From Flammeovirgaceae bacterium UBA5008 (GTDB lineage: Bacteria; Bacteroidota; Bacteroidia; Cytophagales; Cyclobacteriaceae), in assembly GCA_002398365.1 (NCBI GenBank), contig DGYK01000014.1, forward strand, positions 46,355 to 52,838: DNA of 6,484 nt, given 5' to 3'. How positions within the stretch are numbered: position 1 is the first letter of the stretch; every line of letters begins with the position of its first letter. Positions 1 through 6,162 of this stretch are shown here, piece by piece. The position numbers and the translations under genes are program-made. Under the pieces are notes generated by a model that was not told where the DNA came from, did not search any database, and worked only from the letters and a program-made list of their open reading frames with translations.

Positions 1-476
1 TTTTGACGATTTAGAATATCCCTAATTTCATAATCATGCATGAGAATAGATTGAAAATTAAATCGCTTATAATATCTCTTGTCATCAGCCTGATGTGCAG
101 TGTCGCTTTTTTCTATTTCAACAACATAAACTACTCCTTCATCTGTTATAGGAATTGGATGAATTGTGACTTTATCAATCCGTGGCCTTATCTTATCATT
201 TATAATTTGTTCCAGCCACTCTTTAGGAAAGTTTTTCCGATTGATCGGATCAATTTCACTGGGAACATACTTTTGCTCAACATCTTCTTTGATTCCATAA
301 ATAATGATTCCTCCATCTGAATTAGCCATCGAACTTATGTCCTTCGATATTTCCGTTGTCTTGGATGACTGTTTATCTAGAGCCATTGCGGCTTTATAAT
401 CAAGATTTAAACTTTCTTCAACTCTATTTTTCAATAGGGAGTTCAGATATTCTATGTTATACGTCATTACTGTCAT
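1..476 (-). CDS. Schlafen AlbA_2-type (divergent AAA-4) protein, N-terminal 158 residues, cut by the left window edge
   Basis: This minus-strand frame is open from ATG at 476 to the window edge, 158 codons with no stop. I found it by translating the reverse strand. The protein shows the Schlafen AlbA_2 pattern: a start YNIEYLNSLLKNRVEESLNL, the acidic/basic pair LDYKAA near residues 25-30, then EISKDISSMANSDGG (43-57) leading into the strand IIIYGIKED. Further on come KEWLEQII (85-92) with PRI (98-100), then TAHQADDKRYYKRFNFQS (126-143) and MHDYEIRDILNR (146-157). In this family the domain is a nucleic-acid-binding or nuclease-like fold found in transcription regulators and in defence proteins; the C-terminal part that would tell these apart is missing here. 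A second ATG at 467 is an alternative start; neither has a Shine-Dalgarno sequence. The gene is divergent from the recombinase at 629. The domain call is firm; the function is open. Confidence 0.88.
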   Translation of the reverse strand, partial: MTVMTYNIEYLNSLLKNRVEESLNLDYKAAMALDKQSSKTTEISKDISSMANSDGGIIIYGIKEDVEQKYVPSEIDPINRKNFPKEWLEQIINDKIRPRIDKVTIHPIPITDEGVVYVVEIEKSDTAHQADDKRYYKRFNFQSILMHDYEIRDILNRQ

Positions 477-519
477 TATTGGTATGTGAAATTTAGCATT
501 CTTTAGTAAATCAATTCTC

Positions 520-547
520 TTGACAAAAAGTATATTCTTATTACATT
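520..547 (+). promoter_or_regulatory. Sigma70-like promoter candidate for the recombinase
   Basis: A perfect TTGACA (520-525) is followed after 16 bp by TACATT (542-547), four of six matches to TATAAT. Transcription would start near 554, inside the inverted repeat 548-587, which would suit repression by a protein bound there. A second candidate, TTTACT (548-553), 18-bp spacer, TATATT (572-577), overlaps the repeat. If the host is a Bacteroidota, its main sigma factor prefers a different motif (TAnnTTTG) and this match would mean less. Confidence 0.4.
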
Positions 548-587
548 TTTACTAAATAATAAATGTACATTTATATTATTTAGTAAA
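548..587. repeat. 14-bp perfect inverted repeat with palindromic centre (operator or recombinase-site candidate)
   Basis: The left arm TTTACTAAATAATA (548-561) is the exact reverse complement of the right arm TATTATTTAGTAAA (574-587). The 12-bp spacer contains the palindrome AATGTACATT (562-571), so nearly the whole 40 bp is symmetric, broken only by two extra bases on the right side. The 12-mer TAAATAATAAAT is also directly repeated at 553-564 and 584-595. It lacks a GC stem and a T-tract, so it does not look like a terminator. Its place between divergent starts, just downstream of a promoter candidate, suggests an operator. A recombinase binding site is the other reading. Confidence 0.6.
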
Positions 588-628
588 TAATAAATTTCAA
601 AACAACAACCTCTCGGCATGTACATTTT

Positions 629-1825
629 ATGAGTAAACTGACTATAAAAAGTAAGAGTATTTCAAGATCAATCCCGAAGGCTTCCCAGGTATTGGTTGAT
701 TATGAATATTGGCTGAATCGGAGGTTTGGAGTGACAGGTACGTATTTAGCCAATGCTAAGGCATTTCTCCGCTCCTACCGTCCGGGTGGTGATCTCATCT
801 CTCAGTTGGAAGATTATTCCGGCATCCGTTCTGCAACTCTCCGATCGGTGCTCGGCCGGTTCAAGATCTTTCTTGAACTGCGTGGTATATATGCAGCTGT
901 TAACGACCTGAATGAACCGCGGCTACCTATTTCAAACATTTATGTTAAAGTCTTCCTGGCTTCAGTTCAGGATAGGCTGCGGTCAAAAGGTAGCTTAAGC
1001 ACGTATGCTACTATTCTAAATGGATATTTCCTTTTAATCAAGGACGATGTATCCAAGATCAACAAGCGCACAGCCTCAAAATATGTACTTGCCCCTTCCT
1101 TATCAGACTACTCAAAACGTCTTTATAAAACTGTGCTCAAAGCGTTCTGTGATTGGGCACTCCTATACCAATCATTAGAACCAGTAGATCTCTCCAAAGA
1201 ACAGAAGATAATACGGAAGGCTTTACGAAAGGTAAGCGTGCAGTCGTTAAGAGAAGTGGCCTCTATTAAAGTGACTTTGCCACGTAGCTTATCTTCAACT
1301 TATCACAAAGATAGTCTTACGATGAAGCAACGCGACCGTATGTTGAAATTGACAAAAAAATCAATGGAACGTGCAGTATTAGCATTAATGGCATGGAATG
1401 GACTGCGGTCTATAGAAGTACTGAGAATTTCAGCCCAAGATGTAAAGTTGAATCAAGGTAAATTGTTAGTATGGGGAAAAGGGAAAAGTGAGAAATCAAA
1501 AGATGCAATAAAGTTAGCCTCCGTCACAAAGCGAGAATTGAGCAAATACTTAAAAAAATCAAAGATCAACAAAGGTAGACTTTTCCCTACCCTAGACCGA
1601 ACCAACTTGGAATCGCTAGTGAAGCGAAGTTTTAAAAAGCTGAAAGTTCATGGAAGATATACCCCTCATAGTCTTCGCCACACTGCTGGACAACTTATGT
1701 ATGAAAAAGGAATTCCTCTTGAGTTAATCCAGAAAACACTACGTCATGCGGATATGAGAACGACGATGATATATTCACAGAAGGCAATTGACAAAAACTA
1801 TTTCATGCGGCTCAAGCGGTTCTAA
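629..1825 (+). CDS. Tyrosine recombinase/integrase
   Basis: This is a site-specific DNA recombinase of the phage-integrase/XerCD family, which breaks and rejoins DNA through a covalent phosphotyrosine. The catalytic domain (about residues 225-390) has the full active-site set: R260 in WNGLRSIEV, a lysine in the beta-hairpin GKGKSEK (one of K284, K286 or K289), H347 and R350 in TPHSLRH, H373 in LRHADMRTT, and the nucleophile Y382 in MIYSQ. A helical core-binding (SAM-like) domain spans about 100-185. A further helical segment at about 20-95 makes it longer (398 residues) than the roughly 300 of XerC/D and may be an additional DNA-binding arm. The ATG at 629 is the first in frame and has no Shine-Dalgarno sequence. 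The gene faces the defence-type operon and probably moves or once moved this island, but no att site pair is visible. Its first few hundred bases look more GC-rich than the rest of the window. Confidence 0.93.
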   Translation: MSKLTIKSKSISRSIPKASQVLVDYEYWLNRRFGVTGTYLANAKAFLRSYRPGGDLISQLEDYSGIRSATLRSVLGRFKIFLELRGIYAAVNDLNEPRLPISNIYVKVFLASVQDRLRSKGSLSTYATILNGYFLLIKDDVSKINKRTASKYVLAPSLSDYSKRLYKTVLKAFCDWALLYQSLEPVDLSKEQKIIRKALRKVSVQSLREVASIKVTLPRSLSSTYHKDSLTMKQRDRMLKLTKKSMERAVLALMAWNGLRSIEVLRISAQDVKLNQGKLLVWGKGKSEKSKDAIKLASVTKRELSKYLKKSKINKGRLFPTLDRTNLESLVKRSFKKLKVHGRYTPHSLRHTAGQLMYEKGIPLELIQKTLRHADMRTTMIYSQKAIDKNYFMRLKRF

Positions 1826-2028
1826 ATTTTCCCATATTATGCACGGTGCTTTTAGACACCTATGAAAGAAATTCCTTACTGGTACTGGAAAATTGTGATG
1901 GAAAATGCATACATCGTTCACACTCAATGGAGATCCCAGAATGAAAGTGCTTGAGAACACTCCTATTCAGCGTACGGAGAATTTCTAATGAATCAAAAAA
2001 ATGTAGACAGAAATTAAATCAATTCTTC
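1826..2028. other. Convergent intergenic region, no convincing gene
   Basis: About 200 bp lie between the recombinase stop and the stop of the minus-strand operon. A 30-codon plus-strand ORF (1862-1954) has no ribosome binding site and no recognisable similarity. Short inverted matches exist (GGTG/CACC at 1845-1860; AATTTCT/AGAAATT at 1980-1986 and 2009-2015), but none forms a GC-rich stem followed by a T-run, so I do not call a terminator. It could hold an element end or a degraded gene, which cannot be decided from the sequence alone. Confidence 0.5.
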
Positions 2029-2538
2029 TTAATAATAGAATCGTTTAATAGCACGAATCAATTTTACTGCTCTGCCGCGGAAGAAAATGCTTACTGGTAT
2101 TGATCCGCTTATGAAGAGAGCCATAAAAGCTGAAATGAATAACGAAGCGAAAAAGCCGAGGATAGTTAAGTCTCCCAAGAAATCCAGGCTCCAGTCTTTA
2201 TTGGAGGACAAGCTCAACGCCAAAATGCAAAGCAATGAGCTGCCGGAGGTGAAGTACATTGCCTTCTTAATCTCATTATTCAATTGCTCATCAGAACACC
2301 CATTTATCAATGCTTGAAGGGCAAATAGTGGAATGTAAAATGCAGCTGCGATCACTGTCATAAATAAAGGTTCAATAAGGCTTTCGATTATGGAAACATT
2401 TTTCGCAGAAATCAAATATCCGGCAGACACAACAAAAGTTATTTGGAAAATAGCATGACTGCCCGGAGTTGTAAAAGGAATGTCCTTAAGTAATTTTTTA
2501 GGATTGAACGAAGTCTCGATGTTAAAATTTGTTTCCAT
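2029..2538 (-). CDS. Four-helix membrane protein of unknown family
   Basis: I do not recognise this 169-residue protein. It has a 26-residue polar N-terminus, then four hydrophobic segments at about 27-44, 57-78, 93-111 and 122-150. The last is long and may form a re-entrant or tilted helix. The C-terminal tail (FFRGRAVKLIRAIKRFYY) is strongly basic, which by the positive-inside rule puts it in the cytoplasm; with four helices the N-terminus would be cytoplasmic too. There is no signal peptide or catalytic motif. The layout, with a conserved-looking GCSDEQLNNEIKKAMY loop between helices 2 and 3, faintly recalls Yip1-like proteins, but I would not assign it. It is last in the operon, 43 bp after the nucleosidase gene, with only a weak purine stretch before ATG at 2538. 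It could be a membrane-acting effector, an anchor for the complex, an immunity partner, or a passenger. Confidence 0.75.
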   Translation of the reverse strand: METNFNIETSFNPKKLLKDIPFTTPGSHAIFQITFVVSAGYLISAKNVSIIESLIEPLFMTVIAAAFYIPLFALQALINGCSDEQLNNEIKKAMYFTSGSSLLCILALSLSSNKDWSLDFLGDLTILGFFASLFISAFMALFISGSIPVSIFFRGRAVKLIRAIKRFYY

Positions 2539-2581
2539 AATATCTGCTTTTATTAGCTACAGTAGTTTTCAACTTAATGGG

Positions 2582-3655
2582 TTATTTTTTTTTGAGATTC
2601 TGGACATAAGGATTATTCTTAAAGTCACCTTGCATGATTTTAATAAGAGACTCAACAGAGATGTCACCGCCGCCACCGTTTTCTAAAAGCTCGAGAGCGT
2701 CAAGCCACTGAGTATAGCCGTTATTATTTAGAGCAATGAGCGAAATATCTCCACCAGCCCTTTGCCAAACTCTGTTGGTTTTAACCCCTTCCGGATAAAG
2801 CTTGTGCATAACTTCAGATAAAGCGTCAATTATACTTTTCGAGTTTTGCTCGTTCAGAGAGTACTTCTCAAAATACTTCGTTCGACTTGATGAGTACTCC
2901 AGAATTTCCTTTCCGTAAGAATTCAAAAAACCAAATAGGAAAGCTGTTAAATTAACCATCGCCTGCTCTTGTGAACCCGATGCATCTGATTGTTCCTTAT
3001 TGTCAACAAGATCTGATATTCCGCGGAGTAGCAATGAGGGAATGTAAGGGTACTGATTGGCCGCCTCTAAGAAACCTAAACCTTCCATTTCTATTGCCAA
3101 CGCATGGCTAGCATTTTTCTTGATGAACAAGAATGCTTCTGATGTTGATGAAGCAACTACTTTTTCACCGCTAGCAATCGTCCCACTGAAAACGTTAACA
3201 TTGGACCTCTTCAATTTCGACTTTGAAATATTCCAATCATTACTAAGAGAATAGTCAATCGCGTGTCTAATTAGTTTATATGATGACGATCCAAATTTAG
3301 GTCTTGATAAAAAATTCTCAACTCCTTTCTCCGCGATACTTTTTCCTCTTTCATAACCAAAAACATCTTCACCAATAACTACGTCTCCCAGCGAAACATC
3401 CTTTATTCCACCAGCCACCCCTACAAAGAATAATAGATCAGGCTTTAAAAATGAAATTGCACGTTCGGTTTGCAGCGATGCGTTTACATTTGTCTGGTCA
3501 GTTTTACCCACAAAGATTTCAAAATCATTGTAGACGCCCTGAAAATAATCTGTTCCTGTTTCAGGATGTGTAGTTATTTTCGACTCTTTCAGATGCGCGA
3601 CCACAAATTGCCTTTCTTTCAGTTCAAGTGCAGTTAGAATCACTATTCGTGTCAT
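2582..3655 (-). CDS. MTN/PNP-fold nucleosidase fused to EAD1 (probable effector)
   Basis: Residues 1-245 form a nucleoside phosphorylase/nucleosidase domain like MTA/SAH nucleosidase (MTAN). The visible motifs are FVGVAGGIKDVSLGDVVIG (77-95), the GTIASGEKVV loop (158-167), the substrate-binding E189-M190-E191 in AIEMEG, and the catalytic Asp D215 in RGISDLVD. An N-terminal Glu (E11 or E14) probably matches the MTAN acid E12. After a linker, residues 274-357 are an EAD1 adaptor domain: LYPEG (286-290), W297, AGGD (300-303), W317, GGGG (327-330). Housekeeping MTAN is about 230 residues and has no such tail, so this is not the methionine-salvage enzyme. In known defence systems such domains are effectors, some cleaving ATP; the substrate here is unknown. 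Its ATGA overlaps the GAP1 stop, and AAAGG (3659-3663) lies only 3 nt before the ATG, which indicates translational coupling. Confidence 0.88.
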   Translation of the reverse strand: MTRIVILTALELKERQFVVAHLKESKITTHPETGTDYFQGVYNDFEIFVGKTDQTNVNASLQTERAISFLKPDLLFFVGVAGGIKDVSLGDVVIGEDVFGYERGKSIAEKGVENFLSRPKFGSSSYKLIRHAIDYSLSNDWNISKSKLKRSNVNVFSGTIASGEKVVASSTSEAFLFIKKNASHALAIEMEGLGFLEAANQYPYIPSLLLRGISDLVDNKEQSDASGSQEQAMVNLTAFLFGFLNSYGKEILEYSSSRTKYFEKYSLNEQNSKSIIDALSEVMHKLYPEGVKTNRVWQRAGGDISLIALNNNGYTQWLDALELLENGGGGDISVESLIKIMQGDFKNNPYVQNLKKK

Positions 3656-6162
3656 AAACCTTTATATACTTTTAGTAAAAACTTAAGATCACTATTTCTA
3701 GGGTGGGACGACAACATCTTATTTAAGATGGACTTACCAGAAATCTTTTTGTAAGCGCCTTTCTTGACTCCACTAAGTGCGCTCCTCCACATATCTTTTC
3801 CGGATCCATAGTAAATCAAATCCGAATTATCTCCACCTGCTTCCTTCCATATTTTATTTTGTTTCGGCCCCTCAGGATACAAGGCACAAGCAACCTGCAA
3901 CAAGCTATTCCAGAAATCATCTTCGTTGATATTTCCGTTATTGGCGTAACCGTGGTAAGCTGCGGCCAATTTATCCAATAATGAAAGTTCACTGTAACAT
4001 GCATTTAGTGCGATCCTAAATGAAGGAAATCTATCGCATTTAGAATAAATGATTCCTGCGCACTCTTTCCAATTTTCCTTTGTCACCAGGTCACCTAATC
4101 TTTTACTTTCAACAGAATTTATTGGTGAATCAAAATAATATAGATAATCTCGAAGCGCTCTTTCGGGAATTTCACCGAAAAATTCAAAAAACCTTAGTGC
4201 GTCTGCCATGCTGCGGTTGTACTTATTCAAAAACCATCCTATCATTTCCTGACTCAGAATTTCCTTTCTAAGTAATTCCTCCGGGATGTCAGAACTCGTT
4301 CTTTCAAGGTTTTCCAAAAATGCCTTAGCAGTATTTTTTAGATATGAAGCACCTACTTCGTGTATCAAAGACCAAACGCGGGTTCTATTCTGATAATCAA
4401 GGAGATGATAGTTTTTAAAAAATTTCAAAATATTTTTGCCCGCGCTTGACAACTTCCCTTTCACTAAAATATCTAATAGAGGAAACACCAACTCCTTTCT
4501 TGGATCTTTATAGAAAGCATTTATCTCAGAGTGTGATAAAATGTGATGAATTACTTCCTGATCAATTTCATTTTCCAAATGAATTAGTTTTATGAGATAA
4601 GGTTCCTCAATGATTGAGCTAGATAGAAGTTGAATAATTCTTGTGTCCCAAGGCTGTTTTAGAGCTGCAAGAACGAAACGCTCAAGGCCCAACTCGCTCC
4701 TCATAAAGATCAAGGATTCGGATCCTTTTTGTTGATCTACTTCGATTTGTTTACGGATTTTGCTAACGTCATCAGGCACACATTTTAGTAGAACTGAGGC
4801 ATGTAGCAGATAAAATCCACGTTTTGCAAATTCCGAAAGAAGGTCTGTGTTGTTCTCTGATAAGAAGTCAGAAATAATTTTGGCTGTTTGATTTTCAAAA
4901 TCTCCTTTGAATTCAATCATTGAGTTCTCCAACGCGATTAATATGCCAATTCCCTTTTGAGAGCATAACCACATTGAAAGAACTCTACTTTTTTCTTCGG
5001 TCCATTGGTGAAATTCTGATTTAATGAAAGAATGAATACCGCTTCTCCACCATTCCTCAATTCCCTCCTCTTTCAAGTGGGACGGTATAAGAAGGATTTT
5101 CCTCTGGCTTTCAATGTCAAATTTGAAGAGATTAACTTCACACCATGTTTGTAGGGATCGTAGCATCCTTACTGATGAATCTAAAACAGAAGTAGGCATC
5201 TCTTGTTTTCGAAGAGCCAATATCATATCAGGTTGCGCCTTTGCCAATAGTTCAACCATTCTCACAAAGAACAGTTCAGCCAACGCTTTGCCCGAGTGGT
5301 TTTGATCAATGTTTTTTAATGTGAGTCTAAGAGCTGTATTTGCTTTGAGAAAGTCAATTGAGTTGATGTTGGTGAACGCGCTGAAAATTGCCTGAATTAT
5401 TCGAAGATCTTCGAAGCTATTAATTTGAAAGTTGTGGTCTCGAATGAATTTAGAGAAGTCTTCAGACTCTTTCGCACCCAAAAGAAAAAGTTCGATTTCG
5501 TTTGGTTGAAAATTTGCTTCGTGCTCACCTATGACTTCAAATTTATTTTCATCAGCCCATTTGCTACGAAGTGACTCGGGGGAATTGATAATAGATATTT
5601 TTCCTTTTAAGCTAACTTGTGTAGAATTAAAACTGATATCAAATTCAAAATCAGGCCGGAAGGCCTTCGGCATTTTTTTCCAAAGAAAAGAGACGCAAGA
5701 ATCAAAGTCTTGACTTAACCAAACAACAGTTCTTCCTTTAATAAAGCCGCTCCATACTTTAGCCAGTCTTCTCTGATCTACCTTGGTATTTGCGTTTTTT
5801 AAACCAGAAAAGGGAATGAATTCATTGTCAATTGAGATTTCTTTATTCATTTTTTCAGAAAAAATTCTGAATAACTCATCCAATTCAATTTCGAACAAAT
5901 CCTTTTTACTGCTGATAAACGCATGAGTAAAAACTCTTCCAAACCTAACGTTAGGTGAGTCATCGAGATAAGTTTTTAGAATAACGTAATGGTCTCGAAA
6001 GGGAAAACCTCGAACACCGGAAGACCATTCAATGCCAGGGCCTGGCTTGCTTGATAAGTCTGTTGAATTGCAAATCCTTTCTATTAAGGACCTGTCTGGA
6101 TGATTCGTTTTTAATAATACATAAGCACCATCCTTATCACCAAATAGAGCTTGATAAACCAT
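3652..6162 (-). CDS. GAP1-type GTPase-associated protein with C-terminal EAD1
   Basis: This 836-residue protein probably links a GTPase switch to an effector. Residues 1-115 match the GAP1-N1 head, with YQALFGDKDGAYVLL at the very N-terminus, STDLSSKPGPGIEW (33-46), and FGRVFTHAFI (74-83). Residues about 130-205 resemble the GAP1-M region (MPKAFRPDFEFDISF, 164-178; NSPESLRSKW, 193-202). The stretch from about 220 to 750 is leucine-rich, mostly helical and otherwise unassigned, possibly an alpha-solenoid. Residues 754-836 are a second EAD1 domain: LYPEG (761-765), W772, AGGD (775-778) and a later Trp in KDMW. There are no membrane segments and no NTPase motifs of its own. The start fits the family's very short N-terminus. 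The ATG shares one base with the upstream GTPase stop (TAATG), so the two are co-translated. Family names come from recall of published conflict-system work. Confidence 0.85.
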   Translation of the reverse strand: MVYQALFGDKDGAYVLLKTNHPDRSLIERICNSTDLSSKPGPGIEWSSGVRGFPFRDHYVILKTYLDDSPNVRFGRVFTHAFISSKKDLFEIELDELFRIFSEKMNKEISIDNEFIPFSGLKNANTKVDQRRLAKVWSGFIKGRTVVWLSQDFDSCVSFLWKKMPKAFRPDFEFDISFNSTQVSLKGKISIINSPESLRSKWADENKFEVIGEHEANFQPNEIELFLLGAKESEDFSKFIRDHNFQINSFEDLRIIQAIFSAFTNINSIDFLKANTALRLTLKNIDQNHSGKALAELFFVRMVELLAKAQPDMILALRKQEMPTSVLDSSVRMLRSLQTWCEVNLFKFDIESQRKILLIPSHLKEEGIEEWWRSGIHSFIKSEFHQWTEEKSRVLSMWLCSQKGIGILIALENSMIEFKGDFENQTAKIISDFLSENNTDLLSEFAKRGFYLLHASVLLKCVPDDVSKIRKQIEVDQQKGSESLIFMRSELGLERFVLAALKQPWDTRIIQLLSSSIIEEPYLIKLIHLENEIDQEVIHHILSHSEINAFYKDPRKELVFPLLDILVKGKLSSAGKNILKFFKNYHLLDYQNRTRVWSLIHEVGASYLKNTAKAFLENLERTSSDIPEELLRKEILSQEMIGWFLNKYNRSMADALRFFEFFGEIPERALRDYLYYFDSPINSVESKRLGDLVTKENWKECAGIIYSKCDRFPSFRIALNACYSELSLLDKLAAAYHGYANNGNINEDDFWNSLLQVACALYPEGPKQNKIWKEAGGDNSDLIYYGSGKDMWRSALSGVKKGAYKKISGKSILNKMLSSHPRNSDLKFLLKVYKGL

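Larger units (their letters stand above)
477..628. promoter_or_regulatory. Divergent intergenic control region
   Basis: This 152-bp spacer separates the starts of the Schlafen-type gene (minus) and the recombinase gene (plus) and is strongly AT-rich. It contains a promoter candidate for the recombinase (520-547) and a large inverted repeat (548-587). The 9-mer TTTAGTAAA occurs as direct copies at 502-510 and 579-587 and as an inverted copy at 548-556. The 10-mer ATGTACATTT occurs at 563-572 and again at 618-627, just before the recombinase ATG. The repeats suggest a binding region for a regulator or for the recombinase itself. In an AT-rich stretch some repetition is expected: TTTAGTAAA also occurs once inside the GAP1 gene, at 3671-3679. 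Confidence 0.55.

Noticed and set aside
36..320. Plus-strand 94-codon ORF at the left end
   Set aside because: It lies antisense to the Schlafen AlbA_2 frame, whose protein matches the family along its whole visible length; the plus-strand translation resembles nothing.
1862..1954. Plus-strand 30-codon ORF after the recombinase, starting MKEIPYWYWK
   Set aside because: It has no Shine-Dalgarno sequence and no recognisable family, and this length is expected by chance. It would need conservation in other genomes to be taken up.
1775..1960. Minus-strand 61-codon ORF overlapping the recombinase end
   Set aside because: It overlaps the conserved catalytic C-terminus of the recombinase and has no ribosome binding site or protein-like character.
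1980..2015. AATTTCT/AGAAATT inverted repeat as operon terminator
   Set aside because: The stem is 7 AT-rich pairs with a loop of over 20 bases, and the T-run (minus strand) lies in the loop rather than after the stem.
2087..3254. Plus-strand ORFs at 2087-2317, 2480-2686 and 3057-3254
   Set aside because: They are antisense to the membrane protein and nucleosidase genes and show no family features.
2582..3655. Housekeeping MTA/SAH nucleosidase (mtnN)
   Set aside because: The C-terminal EAD1 domain, the extra length and the overlap with a GAP1 gene point to a conflict-system effector, not methionine salvage.
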